Part shown: in pieces, positions 8,285 through 14,592 of the stretch
How positions within the stretch are numbered: position 1 is the first letter of the stretch
Layout: every line of letters starts with the position of its first letter
Source: Betaproteobacteria bacterium
Lineage (GTDB): Bacteria > Pseudomonadota > Gammaproteobacteria > Burkholderiales > SG8-39
Assembly: GCA_012274205.1 (NCBI GenBank)
Contig: JAAOZY010000096.1
Location: forward strand, 1-20,701
Direction: 5' to 3'
Length of the DNA stretch: 20,701 bases
Notes under the pieces: model-generated
What the model was told of the DNA's origin: nothing
The model's database searches: none
Seen by the model: the letters and a program-made list of their open reading frames with translations, nothing else
Translations under genes and position numbers: made by a program

Positions 8285-9928
8285 TCAAAATGAAATGACC
8301 GCGGAAACCCAGGCGCGCGCGCCGGACTGGCCGTCCCCGGCGACGTGCTTGCTCGTGGGCCAGGCGATATCGCCGCGGATACGGCTGTTCTTGCTCAGGA
8401 AGATGGTGCTTCCGGTGCCCCAGCTCGAGAGCTTGTCCAGGCCCGCGAAGCCGGCATTCCCTACCGCGCCCTGGTCATGGAATACGCTGAGCATACCGGG
8501 TCTGTTGCCGATCGCAACCTGGCGCCGGAATTCCACGGTCAGCAGGTAGCCGCGGTCGCCGCGGAACTCGGCAACGCGATAGCCGCGCACGCTGTCGGGG
8601 CCGCCCAGGCTGAACTTTTCCGTATCCGGCACTGCGCCGGCGCCGATCATGCCGTTTATCCTGGTGTAGGCATCCCAGCGCGAGGAAATACCGGTGAGAT
8701 GGGTAAATTCGATTTCCAGCTTGCCGCGCAGGGCGTCCGGGTTGACGCCGTAGTTTTTGCGGAAATTGCTCGAATAAGTGGCCGATAGCGAAGTAGTGGC
8801 GGAATTCTCGTGTACCCAGTTCGCCGCCGATCCGATGCTGGCGATGGTCAGGCGGCTGGCCGAAAGCGGCGCGTTCAACGCCGTTTGTCGCGCCTCGGTC
8901 GACTTTACGCCGCCGGTGACAATGATGTTGGAGATGCGGCTGCGCCGCAGGGGGTAGCTCAGGTAGGCATCGCGACTGTTGACCAGCCCTTCGATGCCCA
9001 GCGCCGCAAAGTCGCCGGCTACGCGATAGTCCACCGCCGAATCCGACAGCGACAGGCGCAGGCCTTGATGCCCCAGCGGCAAACTGTATCCGAGGCTGCG
9101 GTAATTCATCAGGCTCTTCTCGGCGCGCATCGCGCGCAAGCTGATCTGATCGCCTATGCCCAGCGGATTGTTGATCGTGCCGCCGACGTCCATGCGCAAG
9201 GCGCCGGCTTCCTTGCGTCCCGAGTTGTTGAATTGGAGCGTCAGGGAAGCGGGCTTTTCCTCGAGGTCGATCGTGGCTTCCGTTTCGCCGCGCCCGGCGC
9301 CGGGCGCCAGACTGGCGCGCGCCGTAAGTCCGGGCAAATCGTTCATCAACAGCAGGCTGCGTTCGAGGCGGCCTATGGTTATTTGCGGATCGCCCCTGAG
9401 CTCTTCGACATAGCCGCGCAGCATTTGCGCGCTGTAGCGGCGGCCTCCGCCGAAAACCAGCGTACCGAGCTTGCCTTCGAGTACCTGAATGACGACGAGC
9501 CCGTCCTCCACGCGCTGCACCGGGACATACGCACTGGCGACCGGAAAACCCTGGTCCCGGTAATAACGGGTCACGGCATCGGCAGCCTTGGCCAGGTCGT
9601 ACAGGTTGAGCTGCAGATCGACGAAGCGCTCGACCACGCGGCGCAGGCGCGCCTCTGTAAACACCGAGTTGCCCTCGAAGTGGAAACCCTTTACGAAGAA
9701 GCGCCGCCCATCCTTCCCGTGCGCGGGAATCGGGCCGTCCTTTGGAAAAATGAACTCGGCCGGGCCGGTACCCTGCGCCGGCAGCCGCTTGATCTGCAAA
9801 CCTTCGAGCACCGTGCCGGGCGTCGGCGCCGTCTGCGCCGAAGCGGCGCAAGCCGCGGCCCAGAGGGCCAAGGCCGGCCAGCCCCGCACCGTGCGAAAAA
9901 ACGAGAACGATGCCACGCGCGCCAGCAT
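8285..9928 (-). CDS. Two-partner secretion outer-membrane transporter (TpsB, ShlB/FhaC/HecB family)
   Basis: Omp85-superfamily pore that recognises the TPS domain of the adhesin in the periplasm and moves it across the outer membrane. From ATG 9928 it has 547 residues, normal for the family. A signal peptide with an Ala-rich core ends near ASA-31. A ShlB-type POTRA domain spans about residues 76-151 (RRFFVKGFHFEGN onwards, with the typical YYRDQGFPVASAYVP segment), then a second POTRA to about 225, then a 16-strand barrel region. VRGY at about 447-450 is the conserved loop-6 motif, and the chain ends in Phe as barrel proteins do. The frame is open to a TTG at 9991 (568 residues, 34-base overlap with the upstream gene); ATG 9928 is preferred because it gives a normal signal peptide, although no good Shine-Dalgarno sequence precedes either start. 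It lies directly upstream of its partner adhesin. Confidence 0.94.
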   Translation of the reverse strand: MLARVASFSFFRTVRGWPALALWAAACAASAQTAPTPGTVLEGLQIKRLPAQGTGPAEFIFPKDGPIPAHGKDGRRFFVKGFHFEGNSVFTEARLRRVVERFVDLQLNLYDLAKAADAVTRYYRDQGFPVASAYVPVQRVEDGLVVIQVLEGKLGTLVFGGGRRYSAQMLRGYVEELRGDPQITIGRLERSLLLMNDLPGLTARASLAPGAGRGETEATIDLEEKPASLTLQFNNSGRKEAGALRMDVGGTINNPLGIGDQISLRAMRAEKSLMNYRSLGYSLPLGHQGLRLSLSDSAVDYRVAGDFAALGIEGLVNSRDAYLSYPLRRSRISNIIVTGGVKSTEARQTALNAPLSASRLTIASIGSAANWVHENSATTSLSATYSSNFRKNYGVNPDALRGKLEIEFTHLTGISSRWDAYTRINGMIGAGAVPDTEKFSLGGPDSVRGYRVAEFRGDRGYLLTVEFRRQVAIGNRPGMLSVFHDQGAVGNAGFAGLDKLSSWGTGSTIFLSKNSRIRGDIAWPTSKHVAGDGQSGARAWVSAVISF

Positions 9929-9957
9929 CCCCTGGAAGGCAGGCGACAGGCCCGGTT

Positions 9958-10779
9958 TCAGCGCCGCGCCGTGGAATGAGCGGCTTGCCAATCCGCCAGC
10001 AGCTTTTCGACCTGCTCCCGTTGTTGCTGCGTCAGGCGCCGGGTGGTGCCGTCGCGGTTGGTCGCGCCGTTGGCGCTGCCGCCGCTGGCCGCCAGCGTGA
10101 ACCAGAAGTTCGCCTGGACGATATCTTCCGCGACACCGCGGCCTGAACCAATCAAGACGCCGAGATTATTCTGTGCCGCCGCATGGCCCTGCTCGGCTGC
10201 CTTGCGATACCAGGCCAGCGCCTGCGTGTAGTCCTGCGGTACACCGCGACCTTTTTCGTAGCAGACGCCCAGGTTGTTCTGTGCCTGCGCCAAGCCTTTT
10301 TCGGCTGCGCCCCGGTACAGGCGCAGCGCCGCCTGTATGTCCTGATTCACGCCCTGCCCGCGCTCATACAGCACGCCCAGGTTGTTCTGGGCATTCACGT
10401 CGCCGCGATTGGCGGCGCGGCGGTACCAGTCGGCCGCCAGCTTGAAATCCTTGGGCAGGCCCAGGCCACGCTCGTAGAGCACGCCGAGGTTGTTCTGCGC
10501 CGATGCGTTTCCTTGCCCGGCCGCGCGGCGGTACCACTCGGACGCCTTGATCGGATCGCGCGGAACGCCCCAGCCGCGCTCATACAGCACGCCCATGTTG
10601 TTCTGCGCATCCGAGTTGCCCTGCCCTGCCAGCGGCTCCCATGCCTTGCGCGCGGCTTCATAATTCCCGCGCTGCGCCTCCGACATTCCGGCTTCCAACT
10701 GCGCCTTGGGGGTAGTCTGGGCTGCTGCCGTACAGCTCAACAGCAACAGAATGGCGCCGAGCCACGCCTTGTATGCCAT
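9958..10779 (-). CDS. Exported Sel1-repeat (TPR-like) protein, first gene of the TPS operon
   Basis: A 273-residue protein of Sel1-like repeats, alpha-solenoid units that usually mediate protein-protein contacts. A signal sequence occupies residues 1-21. Cleavage may be at the AAAQ site, or LLSC could act as a lipobox, so the mature protein is either periplasmic or lipid-anchored. After a first helical pair, five or more 36-residue units follow, each with the pattern AQNNLGVLYERGxGVxxDxxxAxxWYRxAAxxG. AGGAGG lies 6 bases before ATG 10779, an excellent ribosome binding site. The gene ends 30 bases before the preferred TpsB start (and overlaps the longer one), so the three genes very likely form one transcript. 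Sel1 proteins are not a standard part of two-partner systems; a role in assisting or regulating adhesin export is an inference from position only. Confidence 0.9.
   Translation of the reverse strand: MAYKAWLGAILLLLSCTAAAQTTPKAQLEAGMSEAQRGNYEAARKAWEPLAGQGNSDAQNNMGVLYERGWGVPRDPIKASEWYRRAAGQGNASAQNNLGVLYERGLGLPKDFKLAADWYRRAANRGDVNAQNNLGVLYERGQGVNQDIQAALRLYRGAAEKGLAQAQNNLGVCYEKGRGVPQDYTQALAWYRKAAEQGHAAAQNNLGVLIGSGRGVAEDIVQANFWFTLAASGGSANGATNRDGTTRRLTQQQREQVEKLLADWQAAHSTARR
10150..10620 (-). repeat. 108-base tandem repeats encoding Sel1 units
   Basis: The sequence around GTTGTTCTG, encoding the QNN part of each Sel1 unit, recurs at 108-base intervals. Copies begin near 10158, 10265, 10373, 10481 and 10589 on the plus strand and differ by only a few bases in their core. 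Nucleotide similarity this high suggests duplication or gene conversion among units and makes copy-number change possible. Confidence 0.7.
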
Positions 10780-10885
10780 GGTTGTCCTCCTGCTTGGGGT
10801 CTGTTAATTGTATCCAACGGCATCGCTTCCGGCGAGCCACATCTTGTCCTTGCGGTCGACCCATCAGATATGAGAGTCTAGCAAA
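10780..10885. promoter_or_regulatory. Divergent intergenic region between the TPS operon and the CNB gene pair
   Basis: These 106 bases must hold the start of leftward transcription for the Sel1-TpsB-TpsA operon and probably of rightward transcription for the two CNB genes. On the minus strand TACAAT (10812-10807) is a good -10 candidate about 30 bases before the start codon, but no convincing -35 is found at normal spacing. On the plus strand TTGTCC followed 17 bases later by GATATG is a weak candidate. No clear operator palindrome was seen. Confidence 0.35.
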
Positions 10886-11404
10886 ATGATTCCCGGTTTC
10901 CCCGAACAATTTCCGCAGCTTGCCCAGGAACTGGGCCCGGACAACCTGCGCATTCTGATCGACGCGATGTCCACGCTCGAGCTGCCGGAGCACCGCAAAC
11001 TCATCCGCGACCGGATGCCGGTGGACTCGGTCTATTTTCTGGTCGACGGCGAGGTTGCAATTTCGGTCGAAGAGAACGGGCAGCAGATTTCGCTCGGCCA
11101 TCTCGGGCCGGGCCAATGGCTGGGCGAAGTATCGGTGCTGTCGGGGGAAATGCTGGCCAGCTCCACAGTCACCACCGTGACACCGGTGAAACTGCTGCGC
11201 CTCAAGCATCAGGCTTTCGAGGATTTGCTGAACAACAACAGCGCCGTCGCCGGAACCCTGCTGCGACACCTGAGGATCATGCTGGCGGAGCGCCTCAGAA
11301 CATCCCTGGCCGCGGAAAACATACCGATCACGTCGGCGGAAGTCGAACGGCCGCGCAAGAAAGGCGGCCTGCTGTGGACGCTGTTCGGAGCCTCGGGGGG
11401 TTGA
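10886..11404 (+). CDS. Cyclic nucleotide-binding-fold protein without DNA-binding domain (first of a pair)
   Basis: A 172-residue cytoplasmic protein consisting of a helical N-terminus, one CNB (Crp/EPAC-type) beta-barrel domain at about residues 40-125 and a short basic C-terminal tail with a PRKKGG stretch. The line DSVYFLVDGEVAIS and the following GHLGPGQWLGEVSVLSGE are typical of the fold. In cAMP-binding members the phosphate-binding cassette ends in an Arg followed by Ala-Thr/Ser (for example RSA(T/S)V); here that position reads ASSTV with no Arg, so canonical cyclic nucleotide binding is doubtful. There is no helix-turn-helix domain, so it is not a Crp/Fnr-type regulator by itself. Its TGA overlaps the ATG of the next gene by one base, indicating translational coupling. 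Function unknown. Confidence 0.88.
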   Translation: MIPGFPEQFPQLAQELGPDNLRILIDAMSTLELPEHRKLIRDRMPVDSVYFLVDGEVAISVEENGQQISLGHLGPGQWLGEVSVLSGEMLASSTVTTVTPVKLLRLKHQAFEDLLNNNSAVAGTLLRHLRIMLAERLRTSLAAENIPITSAEVERPRKKGGLLWTLFGASGG

Positions 11405-11868
11405 TGGAATTCCGGAAATTTTTGTCCAGCCTGCCGGCCTTCGATGGCCTTCCCGCTGCGGAACTCGATGCCCTGGTTCAGATGATGCGATCAGAAGCGC
11501 ACAGCAGCGGCTACACCTTTATCAGCCAGGGCGCGCCTATCGGCACGCTGTACGTGCTGCTGGAAGGCAGCGTGCAGGTGACGCGCCATGACAATGCCGG
11601 CAACGCCATCGATCCGCAGGAGCTGCGCAGCGGCGAATTTTTCGGCCTGCTGGGTCTGGTCGATGACCTGCAGGCAACTACGACCGTCACCGCCACCAGC
11701 CCGGTCGCGGTCGCCTGTGTGGAGCGGGACGCCTATCGCAGCCTGTTCTCGACCGCCCCCTCGGTGGCCCTGCGGCTGGATTACATGGTGGCGGTTCAGC
11801 TGGCGCGCGAACTGCAGTACCGCAATCGCCTGCTCAGGGCGCGCATGCGCCAAGGCCATCCGGCCTGA
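11404..11868 (+). CDS. Second cyclic nucleotide-binding-fold protein, degenerate cassette
   Basis: A 154-residue protein starting at the ATG that shares its A with the stop of the previous gene; a G-run just upstream can act as ribosome binding site. The CNB fold is seen in FLSSLPAFDGLPAAELD, then YVLLEGSVQVTRHD and the segment SGEFFGLLGLVDDLQATTTV at about residues 75-95. In nucleotide-binding members this segment carries Gly-Glu and an Arg that grip the ribose and phosphate; here the Glu is replaced by Leu and the Arg is missing. No DNA-binding or enzymatic domain follows, only a helical Arg-rich tail. The two proteins may form a heterodimer or a sensing module; no substrate or target can be named. 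The operon diverges from the adhesin operon and lies upstream of rpoH. Confidence 0.88.
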   Translation: MEFRKFLSSLPAFDGLPAAELDALVQMMRSEAHSSGYTFISQGAPIGTLYVLLEGSVQVTRHDNAGNAIDPQELRSGEFFGLLGLVDDLQATTTVTATSPVAVACVERDAYRSLFSTAPSVALRLDYMVAVQLARELQYRNRLLRARMRQGHPA

Positions 11869-11987
11869 AGCGGGCGCGCGGCCGGGACACCGGCGGATTC
11901 CAGTCAAAAAACGCCCAGCTGCCACCTCCCGATTAGCTCGCCCGAAAGCTGCCGCCCCGGCCTGGGACGCGGAACTTCCTCCAGCCA

Positions 11988-12014
11988 TTGGCACTCGAAC
12001 GCCAAGAGTGCTAA
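11988..12014 (+). promoter_or_regulatory. CIRCE operator (HrcA binding site) over the rpoH promoter
   Basis: TTGGCACTC-N9-GAGTGCTAA matches the CIRCE consensus TTAGCACTC-N9-GAGTGCTAA at 17 of 18 positions with the exact 9-base spacer. CIRCE is the operator of the heat-shock repressor HrcA. It covers the core promoter of rpoH completely, the classic position for repression. Confidence 0.93.
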
Positions 12015-12017
12015 AAT
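11988..12017 (+). promoter_or_regulatory. Sigma-70-type promoter of rpoH
   Basis: TTGGCA (11988-11993) and TAAAAT (12012-12017) each match the vegetative consensus at five of six positions, with an 18-base spacer. The predicted transcription start is near 12024, giving a leader of about 70 bases. The single base by which the left CIRCE arm departs from consensus (A to G) is the one that turns TTAGCA into a better -35 hexamer. Confidence 0.75.
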
Positions 12018-12042
12018 GAGACCGTATTTCGGAGGCGCAACC

Positions 12043-12067
12043 CGGCTTGAAGTTTTTGCCCAAGCCG
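12043..12067 (+). other. Hairpin in the rpoH mRNA leader
   Basis: CGGCTTG (12043-12049) and CAAGCCG (12061-12067) form a perfect 7-base-pair stem with an 11-base, U-rich loop. It ends 16 bases before the AAGGAG ribosome binding site (12084-12089), so it does not itself hide that site. It may affect mRNA stability or form part of a larger temperature-sensitive fold; neither is shown by the sequence. Confidence 0.45.
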
Positions 12068-12095
12068 CCCAGCGCCATGCTGAAAGGAGAAAAAA

Positions 12096-12944
12096 ATGAA
12101 TCAAGTTATGGCCTTGCCGGTGCCTTCCCTGGTCGGAAGCCTGGAAACCTATATCGCGACGGTGAATCGTTTTCCGCTGCTCACCGCGGAAGAAGAGTTG
12201 CGCCTGGCGCGCAAGCTGCGCGACGAAAACGACATTGACGCCGCGCGCGCCTTGGTGGTTTCGCATCTGCGCGTGGTAGTGGCCATTGCCCGCGGCTACC
12301 TCGGCTACGGCCTGCCCCATGCCGACCTGATCCAGGAAGGCAATATCGGCCTGATGAAGGCGGTGAAGCGCTTCGATCCGGAGCGCAATGTGCGCCTGGT
12401 GTCTTTCGCCATCCATTGGATCAAGGCCGAGATGCACGAATTCATCCTCAAGAACTGGCGCCTGGTCAAACTCGCCACGACCAAGGCGCAGAGGAAGCTG
12501 TTCTTCAACCTGCGCTCGATGAAAAAAGGCCTGGGGCCGCTGTCGCAGGACGCGATCGAAGACATGGCGCGGCAACTCCGGGTCAAGCCCGAGGAAGTGC
12601 GGGAAATGGAAATGCGCATTTCCGGCCAGGATGTCGCCCTGGAAGCCAACGATGACGACGAGGACAGCTACGCGCCCATCGCCTATCTCACCGATGCGGA
12701 AAACGAACCGTCGAAATTGCTGGAAACGGTCGAAAACGAGCGTGTCGGAGTGGCAGGCCTGCAGTCCGCGCTGAAATCGCTCGATGCGCGCAGCCGCCGC
12801 ATTATCGAAGCGCGCTGGCTGCGCGAGAAGAATCCGGCGACGCTGCACGACCTGGCGGCCGAATTCAAGGTGTCGGCCGAACGCATACGCCAGGTCGAAG
12901 TCAAGGCGATGCAGAAAATGAAAGGCCTGCTCGCAGCAGCCTGA
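12096..12944 (+). CDS. rpoH: RNA polymerase sigma factor RpoH (sigma-32)
   Basis: Heat-shock sigma factor that directs core RNA polymerase to chaperone and protease promoters. It has 282 residues, the usual length. Region 2 spans about residues 52-122 with the core-binding GYGLPHADLIQEGNIGLMKA segment. The RpoH-box QRKLFFNLR at 132-140, diagnostic for this sigma and linked to core binding and FtsH/chaperone control, is intact. Region 4, at about 228-280, has the helix-turn-helix ending in AERIRQVEVKAMQKMK. AAGGAG six bases before ATG 12096 is a strong ribosome binding site. Transcription is probably controlled by HrcA through the CIRCE site upstream. The gene is convergent with SCO1. Confidence 0.97.
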   Translation: MNQVMALPVPSLVGSLETYIATVNRFPLLTAEEELRLARKLRDENDIDAARALVVSHLRVVVAIARGYLGYGLPHADLIQEGNIGLMKAVKRFDPERNVRLVSFAIHWIKAEMHEFILKNWRLVKLATTKAQRKLFFNLRSMKKGLGPLSQDAIEDMARQLRVKPEEVREMEMRISGQDVALEANDDDEDSYAPIAYLTDAENEPSKLLETVENERVGVAGLQSALKSLDARSRRIIEARWLREKNPATLHDLAAEFKVSAERIRQVEVKAMQKMKGLLAAA

Positions 12945-12982
12945 GGGGCCATTTCAGAATTACCGAAACGGCACCCGATCCA

Positions 12983-13037
12983 GGGGAGCACGAGGGGAGG
13001 CGCCCGAAGGAAGTCCCCGGAGGGGGTTTCCCTTGTG
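12983..13037 (+). repeat. Dispersed hairpin repeat, copy A (between rpoH and SCO1)
   Basis: A segment of about 55 bases beginning GGGGAGCACGAGGGGAGGCG that is nearly identical to the reverse complement of 19651-19706. It folds into an inner hairpin (GAAGTCCCC, loop GGA, GGGGGTTTC) inside an outer stem (CACGAGGGGA with TCCCTTGTG) that includes G-U pairs. It fills most of the 124-base gap between the convergent stops of rpoH and SCO1 and could serve as a bidirectional terminator there, although no T-run follows. Confidence 0.75.
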
Positions 13038-13068
13038 TTGAAATAAGCTCTGAGTCGGGCGCGAGCGC

Positions 13069-13665
13069 CTATCCCTGCCTGAGCAGTGTGCGCAAGTCGG
13101 CGACCAGGTTCGCGCCGCCGTCGCCGCCATAGCGCACGAACAGCCGCACCCGCCCCTGGGGATCGAATACATAGCTCCCCGCGGTATGGTCCAGCGTGTA
13201 GCTGCTGGGCGTGGGGCCAGGCTTCTTCTGGTAGAACACGCGGAATTCCTTGGCGGTCTTGGCCGTCGTATCCAGGTCGCCGTACAGGCCGAGGAAGCTC
13301 GGGTCGAACGCGGGCACATAGTTCGCCAGCAATTCGCGCGTATCGCGCTCCGGATCCAGGGTCACGAACAGCACCTGTACGCGCTGCGCGTCGGGCCCCA
13401 ACTCCTGCATCGCCGCCTTCAGTTCGGCCATGGTCGTCGGACAAACGTCCGGACATTGCGTGTAGCCGAAAAAAATCACCACCGCTTTGCCGCGAAAATC
13501 CTCCAGCGTGCGCGTCCTGCCGTGATGGTCGGTCAGGCGGAAATCCTTGCAACAGTCGCTGCCGGTAATGTCGGTATTGTGGAAGCTGGGCTGCGGCGTA
13601 CCGCAGCCCGCCAGCGTCAGCGCCAGCAACAGGGCGCCGAAGCCGCGCCACGCCAGCTTATACAT
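13069..13665 (-). CDS. SCO1/SenC family copper chaperone for cytochrome oxidase CuA assembly
   Basis: Membrane-anchored thioredoxin-fold protein that delivers copper to, or reduces the cysteines of, the CuA site of subunit II. It has 198 residues. LAGC at 18-21 is a lipobox, so it is likely a lipoprotein facing the periplasm. The copper ligands are present: CPDVC with Cys71 and Cys75, and His160 in the YTLDHTAGSY segment. An odd point is the vicinal pair Cys38-Cys39 (SDCCKDF) just before the first core strand, where many relatives have a Phe-Gly pair. The ATG overlaps the end of ctaB by 8 bases, showing tight coupling. It is the last gene of the leftward oxidase assembly operon. Confidence 0.95.
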   Translation of the reverse strand: MYKLAWRGFGALLLALTLAGCGTPQPSFHNTDITGSDCCKDFRLTDHHGRTRTLEDFRGKAVVIFFGYTQCPDVCPTTMAELKAAMQELGPDAQRVQVLFVTLDPERDTRELLANYVPAFDPSFLGLYGDLDTTAKTAKEFRVFYQKKPGPTPSSYTLDHTAGSYVFDPQGRVRLFVRYGGDGGANLVADLRTLLRQG

Positions 13666-14545
13666 AGTGATCGAGCAGCAGCGCGCTGAACAGTCCCGCG
13701 AGATAGAGCACGGAAAAGCGGAAGGTCTGCTGCGCCAGGCGATCGCTGTAGGCGAGGTAGATCCTCACCGCGTAGTACAGGAACATGCCGTCGAGCACGA
13801 TTGCCGCGGCCAGATAGATCCAGCCGCTCATGCCGTAGACAAAGGGCAGCAGGGTGCTCGCAATCAGGATCAGGGTGTACAGCAGCACATGCAGCCGCGT
13901 GAATTTCTGCCCGTGCGTGACCGGCAGCATCGGCAGTCCGGCGCGGGTGAAATCCTCCGTGCGGTACAGCGCCAGCGCCCAGAAGTGCGGCGGCGTCCAG
14001 GCGTAGATGATCAGCACCAGCAGCAGCGCCTCGGGCGCCACATCCCCAGTGACCGCGGTCCAGCCCAGCAGCGGCGGCATCGCACCGGAGAGCCCGCCGA
14101 TGACGATGTTCTGCGGCGTGGCGGGTTTCAGCAGGATCGTATAGATGATGGCGTAGCCGACAAAGGTGCCGAAGGTCAGCCACATGGTGAGCGCGTTGAC
14201 ATAGCGATAGAGCAGGAACATGCCGATGCCGCCGATCACGCCGGCAAAGACGATGGTCTGCAGGGAACTCAACTCGCCGCGCGCCGAGGGCCGCCAGCGC
14301 GTACGCGCCATCTTGGCATCGATTTCCTGTTCGATCAGGCAATTGATGGCGAACGCCGCGCCCGCGAGCAGAGCGATGCCGAAGGTGCCGGCGAACAGCA
14401 CGCGCCAGGGCACCATGCCCGGCGTGGCGAGGAACATGCCGATCACCGCGCAGAAAACAGCCAGCATGGTCACGCGCGGCTTGGTCAGGGCATAGAACTG
14501 GCGCATGCGCTGCGCCGTGCCCTGGAGAATTAGCTGTGTGGCCAT
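13658..14545 (-). CDS. ctaB: Protoheme IX farnesyltransferase (heme O synthase)
   Basis: Integral membrane prenyltransferase (UbiA superfamily) that attaches a farnesyl group to protoheme to give heme O, the precursor of heme A. From ATG 14545 it has 295 residues with about nine membrane segments. The start RQFYALTKPRV and the aspartate-rich active-site region NCLIEQEIDAKMARTRWRP are diagnostic, as is LLKPATPQNIVIGGLSGAMPP after it. The frame is open to a TTG at 14566 (302 residues); no good ribosome binding site precedes either, and the ATG fits family starts better. Downstream it overlaps SCO1. Upstream, where heme A synthase (ctaA) commonly sits in related clusters, there are only about 50 bases before the next gene. 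Confidence 0.95.
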   Translation of the reverse strand: MATQLILQGTAQRMRQFYALTKPRVTMLAVFCAVIGMFLATPGMVPWRVLFAGTFGIALLAGAAFAINCLIEQEIDAKMARTRWRPSARGELSSLQTIVFAGVIGGIGMFLLYRYVNALTMWLTFGTFVGYAIIYTILLKPATPQNIVIGGLSGAMPPLLGWTAVTGDVAPEALLLVLIIYAWTPPHFWALALYRTEDFTRAGLPMLPVTHGQKFTRLHVLLYTLILIASTLLPFVYGMSGWIYLAAAIVLDGMFLYYAVRIYLAYSDRLAQQTFRFSVLYLAGLFSALLLDHYV

Positions 14546-14592
14546 GAGTTCAGCGGGAGAAATCAAGTTTGGAGTTTATCACGGGGCTACTC

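Noticed and set aside
8810..9979. 389-codon open frame on the plus strand
   Set aside because: Antisense shadow of the clear TpsB gene, rich in Arg, Ala and Gln with no domain signature.
9928..9991. TTG at 9991 as the start of tpsB
   Set aside because: It gives an unusually long N-region before the signal peptide and has only a weak ribosome binding site. ATG 9928 is preferred but not proven.
11869..11987. Possible gene or regulatory RNA upstream of rpoH
   Set aside because: No coding frame with a plausible start, no terminator and no clear structure was seen in these 119 bases before the CIRCE element.
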